A DNA stretch of 64,000 bases from an uncultured Clostridia bacterium (GTDB lineage Bacteria > Bacillota > Clostridia > Christensenellales > UBA1242), in assembly GCA_947382485.1 (NCBI GenBank), contig CANCYS010000003.1:123132-187131 (forward strand), written 5' to 3'. The position numbers and the translations under genes were made by a program. Below are positions 7,082 to 15,807 of the stretch, in pieces. The notes beneath the pieces were generated by a model that was not told where the DNA came from, searched no databases, and worked only from the letters and a program-made list of their open reading frames with translations. Every line of letters starts with the position of its first letter. The first letter of the stretch is position 1.

Positions 7082-9535
7082 TTAACATAAAACTTCAAAT
7101 TTAAAATTTTCATCATCAGCATCAACCATAACAGCTGAATTATCAACAAGTTCTCCACTAATAATCATTTCGGCCAATGGGTCTTTAACTTCCTTATCAA
7201 TAACTCTCCTAAGAGGTCTAGCACCATAAGCCTCATCATAACCTTTATCACAAATAAGTTCTCTTGCCTTTCTTGAAATTTGAAGCGAAATATTTTTCTT
7301 TTTAAATCTGCCTTCCAATGCTTTAAGCATCAAATCAGAAATTTTCATAACACTTTCTTTTGACAAACTGTCAAATATAACAATTGAATCAATTCTATTC
7401 AAAAGTTCAGGTTTGAAATTATCTCTAAGTTTATCCATCAAAAACTCATCTGTCGAAACTCTTGCCTCATCAGGATTAAGTTTTTCAAATTTTCTTCTAG
7501 CAATCAAATCTTGAACACCAGTATTACTAGTCATTATTATTAATGTATTTTTAAAACTAACAAGTTTACCACTCGAATCAGTAAGTCTTCCATCGTCAAA
7601 AATTTGTAATAGAATATTAAAAATATCTAAGTGAGCTTTTTCAATTTCATCAAATAAAACAATTGAATATGGATTTCTACGAACAGCCTCAGTTAGTTCA
7701 CCACCATCTTCATGACCAACATATCCAGGAGGAGCACCAATAAGTCTTGAAATTGAATGACTTTCCATAAACTCACTCATATCAAATCTTATAACTGCAT
7801 CTTCATTATCAAACAAAACATCACCAAGTGCTTTCGTAAGTTCAGTTTTTCCAACACCTGTTGGACCCAAAAACAGAAATGAACCAATAGGTCTCTTTGG
7901 GTCATTAATGTCAGCCCTTGATCTTCTTATAGCTTTTGACACCACACTAATTGCCTCTGGTTGTCCAATAACTCTTTCAGCTAAAATATTTTCTAAGTTT
8001 AACAACTTTTCCTTTTCAGAACCAGTCAGTTTTTTAATTGGAATATTAGTCCATGAAGAAACAACTTCTCGAATGCTGTCGGTATTAATTTCACCAAAAG
8101 AGTTCCCTGTCTTAGCAAATTGAGCATTTTTAATATTTTCAATTTGCTCCAAAATTTTCATCTTTTGATTTTTAATGTTTTCCGCTTCCTTATATTCTTG
8201 ATTTTCAATATAAATCGCCTTTTGTTTATCTAATTCATTAATTTTCAAATTTAATTCTTTAACTTCATCTGGCATAATAGAAGCATGAACTCTGGTTTTG
8301 CTACAAGCCTCATCAATAAGGTCAATAGCCTTATCTGGTAAATACCTATTTGTTATATACCTAATTGATAAATTCACCGCCGATTCAATTGCATCATCTG
8401 AAATCTTAACATTATGAAAATTTTCAAAAGAACTTTTAATTCCTTTTAAAATTTTAATTGCATCTTCCGCAGTAGGTTCTTCAACCTTAACTGGCTGAAA
8501 TCTTCTTTCTAGTGCAGGATCTTTCTCAATATATTTTTTATATTCATCAAGAGTAGTCGCACCAACACAATGCAATTCACCACGAGCAAGATATGGCTTT
8601 AAAATATCAGATGGAGAAATCTCTCCTTCCTTAGAACCTGCTTCTGCAAGCATATGAATCTCATCAATAAAAACAATTATATTACCACTTTCCTGTATTG
8701 CTTGAATTGCATCTTTAAGTTTCTGTTCCATGCTTCCTCTAAATTTAGTTCCAGCCATAAGTGATGCAAGGTCAAGTGAAAAAATAATTTTACCTTGAAT
8801 TGCATCAGGAACATTTCCACACAAAATTCTTTGAGCAAGTCCTTCAACAACTGACGATTTACCAACACCAGCTTCACCAATAAGCACAGGATTGTTTTTA
8901 GTTTTTCTACACAAAATTTCAATAACTCTTGCAGTTTCCTCATCTCTTCCAATTATTTCTGCCAAGTTATTATCTCTAACTTTTTGTGTTAAATCAACAC
9001 CCAAATTTTTCAGAACATCAGGAAGTTCTGTTTGCATATTAATATTCTTTTGAGTTTTTAAACCACCATTAAAAGAACCTCTTTCAACCTTAACATCATC
9101 AGCCTTAAAACCAATAACAGTTTCAAGATTATCTTTCAATTTTTCAAGATCCAACTTAAATATAGTCTGCAAAAATTTTGTCGCTTTTAAATCCCTATTT
9201 AAAATTAAAAAATACAAAATATGTTCAATCTCAACCGAATTTACATTATTTTTTTGACAAAACCTATCAGATTTTGCAAAAATTGCAGAAACTGCTTTGG
9301 AATATCCAATTTCATTAACTGTTTTAACTTCATCTTTTTTTAGATATGATATTATAACTTTTTTATATGTACTTTCACTAACTCCCAAATTCTTCAAAAG
9401 ATTAGTACCACGGTTATTTTGTATAGTCAAAATTCCATAAAGCAAATGTTCTGACTCAATCTTATTTGAGCCAACAGCTCTTGCAAACTTTGCTGAATTT
9501 TCAATAGCACTTTTAACTGAATTAGATATAGCCAT
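7082..9535 (-). CDS. clpC: ClpC-type AAA+ unfoldase lacking a recognisable ClpP-docking tripeptide
   Basis: A two-ring Hsp100 unfoldase. The Clp-N double repeat (ESEHLLYG, EIEHILYF) precedes NBD1 (GEAGVGKSS, Walker B IVFIDEIH). A short UVR-containing middle segment follows (about 425-470), as in ClpC and unlike ClpB's long M domain. NBD2 has GPTGVGKTE and IVLFDEIEKAH, followed by the D2-small domain. In NBD2 the loop that carries [LIV]-G-[FL] in ClpC reads RRKFEKLNPDE (about 680-690), so the ClpP-binding tripeptide is not visible. It is the last gene of ctsR-mcsA-mcsB-clpC. Confidence 0.93.
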   Translation of the reverse strand: MAISNSVKSAIENSAKFARAVGSNKIESEHLLYGILTIQNNRGTNLLKNLGVSESTYKKVIISYLKKDEVKTVNEIGYSKAVSAIFAKSDRFCQKNNVNSVEIEHILYFLILNRDLKATKFLQTIFKLDLEKLKDNLETVIGFKADDVKVERGSFNGGLKTQKNINMQTELPDVLKNLGVDLTQKVRDNNLAEIIGRDEETARVIEILCRKTKNNPVLIGEAGVGKSSVVEGLAQRILCGNVPDAIQGKIIFSLDLASLMAGTKFRGSMEQKLKDAIQAIQESGNIIVFIDEIHMLAEAGSKEGEISPSDILKPYLARGELHCVGATTLDEYKKYIEKDPALERRFQPVKVEEPTAEDAIKILKGIKSSFENFHNVKISDDAIESAVNLSIRYITNRYLPDKAIDLIDEACSKTRVHASIMPDEVKELNLKINELDKQKAIYIENQEYKEAENIKNQKMKILEQIENIKNAQFAKTGNSFGEINTDSIREVVSSWTNIPIKKLTGSEKEKLLNLENILAERVIGQPEAISVVSKAIRRSRADINDPKRPIGSFLFLGPTGVGKTELTKALGDVLFDNEDAVIRFDMSEFMESHSISRLIGAPPGYVGHEDGGELTEAVRRNPYSIVLFDEIEKAHLDIFNILLQIFDDGRLTDSSGKLVSFKNTLIIMTSNTGVQDLIARRKFEKLNPDEARVSTDEFLMDKLRDNFKPELLNRIDSIVIFDSLSKESVMKISDLMLKALEGRFKKKNISLQISRKARELICDKGYDEAYGARPLRRVIDKEVKDPLAEMIISGELVDNSAVMVDADDENFKFEVLC

Positions 9536-9542
9536 ACACCAC

Positions 9543-10562
9543 CTATTTTATCCTTTTAGATTTTAATACATTACTCAAAAATGTTGCACGATATTTATCA
9601 AGTTCTAAATATGTAACTTTCGATTCTGAAATTTTAGTAAGAGAATAAGGCAAAATATCCTGCATCAATTTGTCAATAAAATTAACTTCTTTAAATCTAA
9701 TAAGGTCAAGTGCAACCCCCATCTTGATTTCACCCAAAAGTTCACTAGACTCAGCAACATTAATTTTATAGCAATTTGTTAAAATTCCCCAAGCTCTATA
9801 AACCTTATCTCTCACATCATCAATTTTTTGATATGACACCATGTCTGTTCTGGCTTTAACTTCCATGTCTGCAATTTTGATTGCAAACTCAGTCACCCTA
9901 ACAACATAGTCTGTTTCTTTTTTCCCAATAGTCTGGCTATTTGAAAGTGTATAAGTATATGCTTCGCTTTCAATTTCATCATCATTCATTGAACTCAAAT
10001 CAAGCCCTTGACTTTGGAGCGTTGAAGTAATTTCCCTAATTTTTCCACTAAGTGTAAGTGCTGGCAAAAACAATGTAACTCCTGCTTTAAGTCCAGTACC
10101 AACATCAGCAATGTTAGATGTTAAAAAACCAATCGAATCATCAAATGCAATTTCAAGTTTAGATAAAATTTGATTATCAATATAATTAATTCTATCATAT
10201 GCATTTATAAGATTAAGACCTTTCAACATACATTGCTCAGAAATATGGTCAGATTCATTAATCATAATTGAAATATCTTCGTTTTCAGAAAGCACCACTG
10301 CACCATAACCATATGCATCCATAAGTCTGCTTGTAATAAGTTTTTTCTCATGCATAATGTTAACATCTAACTCAGAAATCTCAGAAAGTGTTTTAATACG
10401 ATAAATTTTGAAACTCTTATCAAGATTTAAAACAGTATCTGCAACTTTATTCAAAACCTTAATACCTTCTTGTTCAGTAAGCATAGACGGAAATTCAAAA
10501 CCAATCAAATTTCGAAGTAACCTTACTTTACTTGAAACAATTATTGAACTATAATCTTTCAT
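9543..10562 (-). CDS. mcsB: McsB-family protein (arginine kinase fold) with altered active site
   Basis: Position, length (339) and overall similarity identify McsB, the protein-arginine kinase that marks substrates for ClpCP. Several motif residues differ from the family: SSRIR reads SSKVR (10-14), NEEDHIR reads NESDHIS (102-108), and the LTSCPTN motif reads LTSNIAD, replacing the catalytic Cys with Asn150. The VRGxYGEGSE segment reads LSSMNDDEIESE near 189-200. The C-terminal RDxxRA phosphoarginine motif is partly kept (LDKYRA). I infer a pseudokinase. It is one base from mcsA. Confidence 0.88.
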   Translation of the reverse strand: MKDYSSIIVSSKVRLLRNLIGFEFPSMLTEQEGIKVLNKVADTVLNLDKSFKIYRIKTLSEISELDVNIMHEKKLITSRLMDAYGYGAVVLSENEDISIMINESDHISEQCMLKGLNLINAYDRINYIDNQILSKLEIAFDDSIGFLTSNIADVGTGLKAGVTLFLPALTLSGKIREITSTLQSQGLDLSSMNDDEIESEAYTYTLSNSQTIGKKETDYVVRVTEFAIKIADMEVKARTDMVSYQKIDDVRDKVYRAWGILTNCYKINVAESSELLGEIKMGVALDLIRFKEVNFIDKLMQDILPYSLTKISESKVTYLELDKYRATFLSNVLKSKRIK

Positions 10563-10925
10563 TTAAAGTTCTCCTTTCAATTTTTCAATTTGGTTTTTTA
10601 ATGCCTCAGCAACAATATAATTTTCTTGTCTTGCTGCCCTATCTTTCTCATCTTCAAGTTCTTTTATTTTTTCTTTAATTTTTATTTTAGAAATATGTTT
10701 AGATGAAATTTTTCCAACATGATTAATACTACCTTGCTTTTTCAAAAGTAAATTACGAATTTCTGTTTCAAAAACTTTGTAACAATCTGCACAACCAACA
10801 ATACCTGACCTTAAAAACTCAACCAAACTAGTTTTGCATCTAGGACATTCTTTATCTTGAATATAATTCATATTGCCACTGTTTTCATCAAAAATAATCT
10901 TTGAATTCCCATTAAAATCAAACAT
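10563..10925 (-). CDS. mcsA: McsA-family zinc-finger/UVR protein, shortened
   Basis: McsA activates McsB and modulates CtsR. One zinc-binding half is visible (CPRC at about 28-31 and CADC at about 46-49), and a C-terminal UVR motif follows (KELEDEKDRAARQENYIVAE). The first N-terminal CxxC pair seen in B. subtilis McsA is absent, and the protein begins with an unrelated 25-residue stretch. At 120 residues it is much shorter than the usual ~185. It is co-transcribed with ctsR and mcsB. Confidence 0.87.
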   Translation of the reverse strand: MFDFNGNSKIIFDENSGNMNYIQDKECPRCKTSLVEFLRSGIVGCADCYKVFETEIRNLLLKKQGSINHVGKISSKHISKIKIKEKIKELEDEKDRAARQENYIVAEALKNQIEKLKGEL

Positions 10926-10936
10926 AACATTCCTCT

Positions 10937-11410
10937 CTATTCATCACTCTTTGAACTGTTCATCAGTTTAGTCAAAACATTTTTAAACGATTTTGCCCTC
11001 ACTTTATCTTTTATAGTAAAAGGCATAGAAAGTGAATCGTCAGACAAAGCCATCAAAATTATATTTTTTTCCTTTTCAGTCACAACAAAATCATTTAAAA
11101 GTTTATCTAAAATTTGTCCCATACGCTTCTCAGTAATCTCATCTCCAACACTATCAGTTATTAAATTATTAAGATAAGCATTAGTATCAGTATTCTGAAC
11201 TTTAATAATCTTAATAAATCCACTGCCACCTCTTTTGCTTTCTTTGATATATCCTCTATCAAGAGTAAATCTAGTATCAAGCACATAATTAATTTGGCTT
11301 GGGGCACAAGAAAAATATTCAGCAAGTGAATTTCTTGAAATGTCAACCGAACTATTATTTTCTAAACTAGAAACAATAAATTTTTCAATGGTATCTGATA
11401 TGTTTGCCAT
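10937..11410 (-). CDS. ctsR: CtsR transcriptional repressor of class III heat-shock genes
   Basis: The N-terminal winged HTH is recognisable (ISDTIEKFIVSSLEN, DISRNSLAEYFSCAPSQINY), with the beta-wing RGGSGFIKI containing the DNA-contacting Arg-Gly motif. The start is ATG 11410 with AAGGAG seven bases upstream; a TTG at 11431 would include the SD. A CtsR operator lies directly upstream, consistent with autoregulation of the whole ctsR-mcsA-mcsB-clpC operon. Confidence 0.95.
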   Translation of the reverse strand: MANISDTIEKFIVSSLENNSSVDISRNSLAEYFSCAPSQINYVLDTRFTLDRGYIKESKRGGSGFIKIIKVQNTDTNAYLNNLITDSVGDEITEKRMGQILDKLLNDFVVTEKEKNIILMALSDDSLSMPFTIKDKVRAKSFKNVLTKLMNSSKSDE

Positions 11411-11425
11411 AAAAATTCTCCTTTT

Positions 11426-11442
11426 AGTCAAAGATGGTCAAA
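11426..11442 (+). promoter_or_regulatory. CtsR operator
   Basis: AGTCAAA-GAT-GGTCAAA on the plus strand fits the known CtsR heptad direct repeat (A/G)GTCAAA-NAN-(A/G)GTCAAA. It lies between the ctsR start and its -10 region. Confidence 0.93.
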
Positions 11443-11452
11443 TTACAATTTA

Positions 11453-11482
11453 ATAATATAATATGTTGCACAATCAAGTCAA
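11453..11482 (-). promoter_or_regulatory. ctsR operon promoter
   Basis: TTGACT (11482-11477), an 18-nt spacer and TATTAT (11458-11453). A TATATT at 16-nt spacing is an alternative. The CtsR box overlaps the predicted transcription start. Confidence 0.65.
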
Positions 11483-11508
11483 ACAAATATGTAAAATTAA
11501 AACAAAAT

Positions 11509-11534
11509 AAAAAGGAGTATTACCACTCCTTTTG
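11509..11534 (-). terminator. Terminator after degV
   Basis: AAAAGGAGT/ACTCCTTTT inverted repeat with a short loop, 12 bases past the degV stop and followed by a T-rich run on the minus strand. Confidence 0.8.
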
Positions 11535-11545
11535 TAAATAAATTT

Positions 11546-12403
11546 CTATGCTTTAACAAAAATAATACCAATTGTTCCAGGACCAGCATGAGCACCAATA
11601 ACAGGGCCAATTGGAAGTCTTCTAATAGAAACATCTTTACCAGTATTTCTAATTCTTTCAGCAACTTGGTCACCAACTTCTTTGTTATCTGCGTCAATAA
11701 TATAAACTTCATACTTAGAATCATTGTTATATTCTTTTTCAAACTTATCAATCAAGAAATCCAAAGCCTTTTTAGTTCCTTTAACTGTACAAAGTTTTTC
11801 AATCTTACCTTCATTAGAAACTGTTAAAATAGGTTTAATATTCAATAGTGAACCAACAACAGCAGATGCTGGTGAAATACGACCGCCTCTTTTTAAATAT
11901 TTCAAACTATCAACATAAAAATATACAGCAATTTTTTCTCTAAATGCAGTTAAAAATTTAACAACATCTTCATCGCTCATACCACTATTATGTAGTTTAG
12001 CAGCTTCAATTGCTTGAATACCACCACCAAGTGAAATGTTCAAAGTATCAAAAACAGTAATTTTTCTTTCAGGATATTTTTCTTTTAAAATATCAATTGC
12101 TGTATTCATATAATTGAATGTTGCAGACAAATTAGATGAAAAATGAACATATAAAACATCTTCACCCTTTTGTAAAACTGGTTCAAAATAATTCAAATAA
12201 TCTTGTGAATTAAGAGCAGAAGTTGTTGCAACTTCTCCGTTTCTCATATCATCAAAAAAATCTTTTATATTAGTATTTTTACCAAAATCATAAATATGTT
12301 CTTGCCCCTTGATTGTATAAGGCATTCCAATAACATTAATTCCTAAACTTTCTGCATCAGTATAAAACATTTCGCAGTCAGTATCTGTAAAAAATACGCT
12401 CAT
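11546..12403 (-). CDS. DegV family fatty-acid-binding protein
   Basis: A 285-residue DegV/FakB-type protein. Hallmarks are the N-terminal SVFFTDTDCEM strand, TTSALNSQDYLNYF, VFDTLNISLGGG and the C-terminal IGPVIGAHAGPGTIGI. FakB proteins present fatty acids to the FakA kinase for phospholipid synthesis; no fakA is present here, so the pathway role is by family only. The start at 12403 follows AAAGGAG. It is monocistronic, with a consensus promoter overlapped by an inverted repeat. Confidence 0.92.
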   Translation of the reverse strand: MSVFFTDTDCEMFYTDAESLGINVIGMPYTIKGQEHIYDFGKNTNIKDFFDDMRNGEVATTSALNSQDYLNYFEPVLQKGEDVLYVHFSSNLSATFNYMNTAIDILKEKYPERKITVFDTLNISLGGGIQAIEAAKLHNSGMSDEDVVKFLTAFREKIAVYFYVDSLKYLKRGGRISPASAVVGSLLNIKPILTVSNEGKIEKLCTVKGTKKALDFLIDKFEKEYNNDSKYEVYIIDADNKEVGDQVAERIRNTGKDVSIRRLPIGPVIGAHAGPGTIGIIFVKA

Positions 12404-12420
12404 AAACTTTCTCCTTTCAT

Positions 12421-12455
12421 GTGAACATTATACAACATTTGTTCACTATTGACAA
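12421..12455 (-). promoter_or_regulatory. degV promoter with overlapping GTGAAC/GTTCAC inverted repeat
   Basis: TTGTCA (12455-12450), a 17-nt spacer and TATAAT (12432-12427). An inverted repeat GTGAAC (12421-12426) / GTTCAC (12441-12446) brackets the -10 box and would suit a repressor. The same half-sites occur at the tfoX-like gene promoter. Confidence 0.75.
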
Positions 12456-12477
12456 ATATTTTAATGACATTTTAAAA

Positions 12478-13212
12478 TTAATATTTCACATCAACAAGTG
12501 TCAAAGCATGGGCACTAACAAGCTTACCCGCAAATTTTCTTTCCTTAGATTTTAAAATATTATCAACTTTTTTAGGATCAATATTTCCCACTCCAACATC
12601 AATAAGCGTTCCAACAATAATCCTAACCATATTATATAAAAACGCATTTCCAGTTAAAATAAACTCAAAAATACCGTTATTTTCATAAATTTCAATATTT
12701 TTTAAATCTCTAATGCAATTTTTTCTTTCATCATCTTTGCTCGCAAATGCTGAAAAATCATGTTTGCCAATTAAAAATCTTGTAGCAATTTTCATTTTTT
12801 CTAAATCAAGTTTCTTACTAACTTGAAGCATACTTTTTTCATAAACTGGATTTAAATGAACACTATTATATACTAAATATTTGTATACTTTTAACTTGGC
12901 AGAAAATCTTGCATGAAAATTATCACTAACTTTTTTAGAAGAAAAAACTTGAATATCCTTAGGCAAAAGTTTATTAACTGCAAAACAAATATTTGTTGCA
13001 ATAATGCTAGAATTAGTATCAAAATGAGCAACTTGTTTAAGTGCAGAAACACCCGCATCTGTTCTACCAGAAGCCACAATTTTAATATCTTCTCCAAGCA
13101 ATTTTGTTAATGCTTTTTCAAGTTCATTTTGAACAGTTCTTTTATCAGGCAAACTTTGAAAACCATAAAATTTTTCTCCGTCATATGCAAACTCAATTTT
13201 TATTCTATTCAT
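12478..13212 (-). CDS. truA: tRNA pseudouridine(38-40) synthase
   Basis: TruA converts U38-40 of tRNA anticodon arms to pseudouridine. The catalytic Asp lies in GRTDAGVSA, followed by QVAHFDT, and the C-terminal half carries FLYNMVRIIVGTL. The start is ATG 13212 after AGGTGAAT; a GTG six bases upstream overlaps the SD. Length is normal. It lies nine bases downstream of the macrodomain gene and probably shares its transcript. Confidence 0.95.
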   Translation of the reverse strand: MNRIKIEFAYDGEKFYGFQSLPDKRTVQNELEKALTKLLGEDIKIVASGRTDAGVSALKQVAHFDTNSSIIATNICFAVNKLLPKDIQVFSSKKVSDNFHARFSAKLKVYKYLVYNSVHLNPVYEKSMLQVSKKLDLEKMKIATRFLIGKHDFSAFASKDDERKNCIRDLKNIEIYENNGIFEFILTGNAFLYNMVRIIVGTLIDVGVGNIDPKKVDNILKSKERKFAGKLVSAHALTLVDVKY

Positions 13213-13221
13213 ATTCACCTA

Positions 13222-14028
13222 CTAGAAAATTTCATAATTTTCAAAACATTCTTCATACAATTTCCTATCATAATCATTATGAACACAAAACACGACATTA
13301 ATTGGAAATTCATTTTCTTTTAACCAATTATAAACAGTTGTCACTGCAATCTTTGCAGCCATTTCTCTTGGAAACCTAAACACACCAGTTGATATACAAC
13401 AAAAAACAATTTCATTAAATCCATTTTCAACTGCAAGACTCAAACTTGACTTATAGCAATTTGCAAGATCAATTTTATCACGATATGAAACCCTATCCAA
13501 AATCAAAGGACCAACTGTGTGTATAATATATTTTGATGGCAAATTATAAGCCTTAGTCATCTTTGCCTGCCCGTTTGGTTCAGGATGTCCTTGTTTAGAC
13601 ATAATTTGATTTAACTCTTGCCTAATTTGTAATCCACCTGCCGACATAATAACATTGTCAATTGAAGGTTCATTTGGTTCAAAACTACCAAGTAATCTAG
13701 AGTTCCCAGCATTAACAATAACATCAGCTTTAAGCGTAGTAATATCACCCTCAAAAATACACATATTTTTTATGTATTCAAGTTTAGACACATCAATAAT
13801 GTTTTTATGTTCACGTTCAAAAGACAGAATCTCATCTTGAAGTTTCATAAATTCCGAACTAAGAGGCATTGGTTGACGCATGTTTGATAAACCTCTAAAA
13901 ATAACTCTTTTATCACCAATATCCAACTTTTCTAGTTCAAATTTTTTAATATCAACATTCTCATCTTCACATAAAATTTCTATTAACCTATTTAATTTTT
14001 CGTCAAGTTCCTCAACTGTATATTCCAT
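13222..14028 (-). CDS. Macrodomain protein of the zinc-type ADP-ribosyl hydrolase class, lacking zinc ligands
   Basis: A 268-residue protein with the ~90-residue N-terminal extension of the zinc-dependent macrodomain class. The macro core has CIFEGDITTLKADVIVNAGN (91-110), the AGGLQIRQEL helix, IHTVGPL and CISTGVFRFP. In the zinc class the loop after NA.NS..LG carries Cys, His and Cys. Here it reads GSFEPNEPSIDN, with Ser115, Glu120 and Ser122 at those positions. The usual sirtuin and lipoyl-carrier neighbours are absent. ADP-ribose binding is likely; hydrolysis is uncertain. Confidence 0.85.
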   Translation of the reverse strand: MEYTVEELDEKLNRLIEILCEDENVDIKKFELEKLDIGDKRVIFRGLSNMRQPMPLSSEFMKLQDEILSFEREHKNIIDVSKLEYIKNMCIFEGDITTLKADVIVNAGNSRLLGSFEPNEPSIDNVIMSAGGLQIRQELNQIMSKQGHPEPNGQAKMTKAYNLPSKYIIHTVGPLILDRVSYRDKIDLANCYKSSLSLAVENGFNEIVFCCISTGVFRFPREMAAKIAVTTVYNWLKENEFPINVVFCVHNDYDRKLYEECFENYEIF

Positions 14029-14037
14029 AAAGTCCCT

Positions 14038-14475
14038 TTAAAGTTCCTTTGATTGAACTTTTTTCTTTTTTTTCAAAATAACAACTTCATTGCCCTGCAT
14101 CAAAACCTCATCTTTATACTCTTCGTCACCCATATTAGACGCCTCTTTTTCTAAATCAAGATTTTCACTATTATCGTTAATCATTTCTTTGTTATCTACA
14201 TTTTCATTTTCATCTCGAAGGTCAACAACTGCCTTAACATCAAACTTACTAGAATCTTCTCTAATCAAACTTTCAATTTGTTTAGCCAATTCTTCATACT
14301 CATCAAAAGCAACTCTAAGTTTTTGCATTTTACTTACATATCTTTTAAGTTCTTTTCTAACAACTTCCTTCTTAGTTTCCTCGTCAAACTTAATAGGAGT
14401 TGCAAGTAATTCAATTAATTCACCTTCCAATTTTTTGAACTTATCCAAAATATCTTTTTTATTATTATTTTTCAT
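14038..14475 (-). CDS. Uncharacterised charged, coiled-coil-rich protein
   Basis: 145 residues with no family I recognise. Residues 1-80 are Lys/Glu-rich and predicted helical, with heptad-like leucines (LDKFKKLEGELIELL). The middle is acidic and Asn-rich, and the end is a basic patch (VVILKKKKKVQSKE). There is no signal peptide or membrane segment. It lies 2 bases from the M16 peptidase gene and 9 bases from the macrodomain gene, so it is probably in their operon. Confidence 0.6.
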   Translation of the reverse strand: MKNNNKKDILDKFKKLEGELIELLATPIKFDEETKKEVVRKELKRYVSKMQKLRVAFDEYEELAKQIESLIREDSSKFDVKAVVDLRDENENVDNKEMINDNSENLDLEKEASNMGDEEYKDEVLMQGNEVVILKKKKKVQSKEL

Positions 14476-14477
14476 AC

Positions 14478-15788
14478 TTATTCTCCTATTAAGAACTTTT
14501 CTTTAAAGTAATTTAAACCAGGCACATATTTTTTAGACGCATTCCCAAGCACTGTAACAAAAATTTTATTATTTTTATTAAAAATTTCATTAGAAATGCG
14601 TTTAATTTCATCAGCATTAACATTTTTAATCAATTGTTTTCTTTGCCATTTTGAAACTTTAAAAATTTTGCCATAACTCAAATAGTCCATAAAATTCAAA
14701 TGACATTTAGAATTTATTTTTGGTGGCATTTTTTCATCTTGATAATATTCTAAATTTTTCTTAAATGACTCCACATATTTTTCATCAACTTTATTTGTAA
14801 CTACATTTTCTATTTCTAGACTTATAATTTGTAAAATTTCTTTAATCTTCTCTTTTGAAGTTTCAAAAACAATGTTAAATAAAGATTCATCTTTAAAACT
14901 TGTTATATCAGAATCCAATCTATAAATTAAACCTTTGTTACGCAAATTTAAAAATAATTCACCTTGTGAGCCAGAAAGATATCTAGTTAAAAATGGATAG
15001 TTATAATTTTTTGTAAAAATATCAAGTTCATTAATATTAATTTTAAATGACATCATCAGGCTAACTTTCTCTTGTTCATTTTTATAAATTTTAAGAGAAC
15101 TATCATGGTCTATTTTATTAGTGCCATAATAACTTTTGTGTTCTTTATAATCTTTATCAAATGGAATTTTATCAGTAAAATATTTATTTACCAGCCTTAC
15201 GAATTTATTTTTTGAAAGAGATGTAACCGCAGACACAACAAAGTTATTACCAACAAAATATTTACTTTTAAAATTTTGAAGGATTTTAAATTTAATAGAA
15301 TCAATATTCTCATTTGTTCTTCCAACAATATCTGATGAATATTTAGATTTTGACATTGCTTGCTTGAAATTTTTAACAAAAATATCTCTTGATTCATTAT
15401 CCTTGCACATTGCAAGTTCTTCTTTTATTACGCCCTTTTCAGATTCCACAAATTCATCGTCAATAACAGAATTAAGCAAAACATCACTTGCAAACTCCAT
15501 GGTTTCATCAATAAGTCTGTTTGTTCTAAAAAATTTCACCACCAAATAATCCATACTGGTTGAGGCATTCAAAAAAGCAATTTTATTTCTATCTCTTTCC
15601 ACTTCTGCATTTGTTCTGTTTTTTGTCTTTTTAAAAAGCGTGTGTTCCAAAAAATGAGCAGTTCCCATTTTTGTTTCATTAAAAGCACCAACACGAAAAC
15701 CCACTTCAACAGCAGAGCAATTGTTTTGATTTGTATGTTCATAAATGAGTGTGCCACCATTTTTAAGTTTAATTATTTTTTCTCGCAT
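14478..15788 (-). CDS. M16 family zinc metallopeptidase
   Basis: The inverted zinc motif HFLEH lies at 45-49, with the distal Glu in EKGVIKEEL (about 121-129), so the catalytic site of a pitrilysin/insulinase-type peptidase is complete. At 436 residues it matches the two-domain prokaryotic form, which acts as a dimer or with an inactive partner; no M16 partner is adjacent. The C-terminal half shows the typical SGSQGELFLNLRNKGLIY. No signal peptide is seen, so it is probably cytosolic. Confidence 0.9.
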   Translation of the reverse strand: MREKIIKLKNGGTLIYEHTNQNNCSAVEVGFRVGAFNETKMGTAHFLEHTLFKKTKNRTNAEVERDRNKIAFLNASTSMDYLVVKFFRTNRLIDETMEFASDVLLNSVIDDEFVESEKGVIKEELAMCKDNESRDIFVKNFKQAMSKSKYSSDIVGRTNENIDSIKFKILQNFKSKYFVGNNFVVSAVTSLSKNKFVRLVNKYFTDKIPFDKDYKEHKSYYGTNKIDHDSSLKIYKNEQEKVSLMMSFKININELDIFTKNYNYPFLTRYLSGSQGELFLNLRNKGLIYRLDSDITSFKDESLFNIVFETSKEKIKEILQIISLEIENVVTNKVDEKYVESFKKNLEYYQDEKMPPKINSKCHLNFMDYLSYGKIFKVSKWQRKQLIKNVNADEIKRISNEIFNKNNKIFVTVLGNASKKYVPGLNYFKEKFLIGE

Positions 15789-15807
15789 TGTTCCCTCTCT
15801 AAAATTA

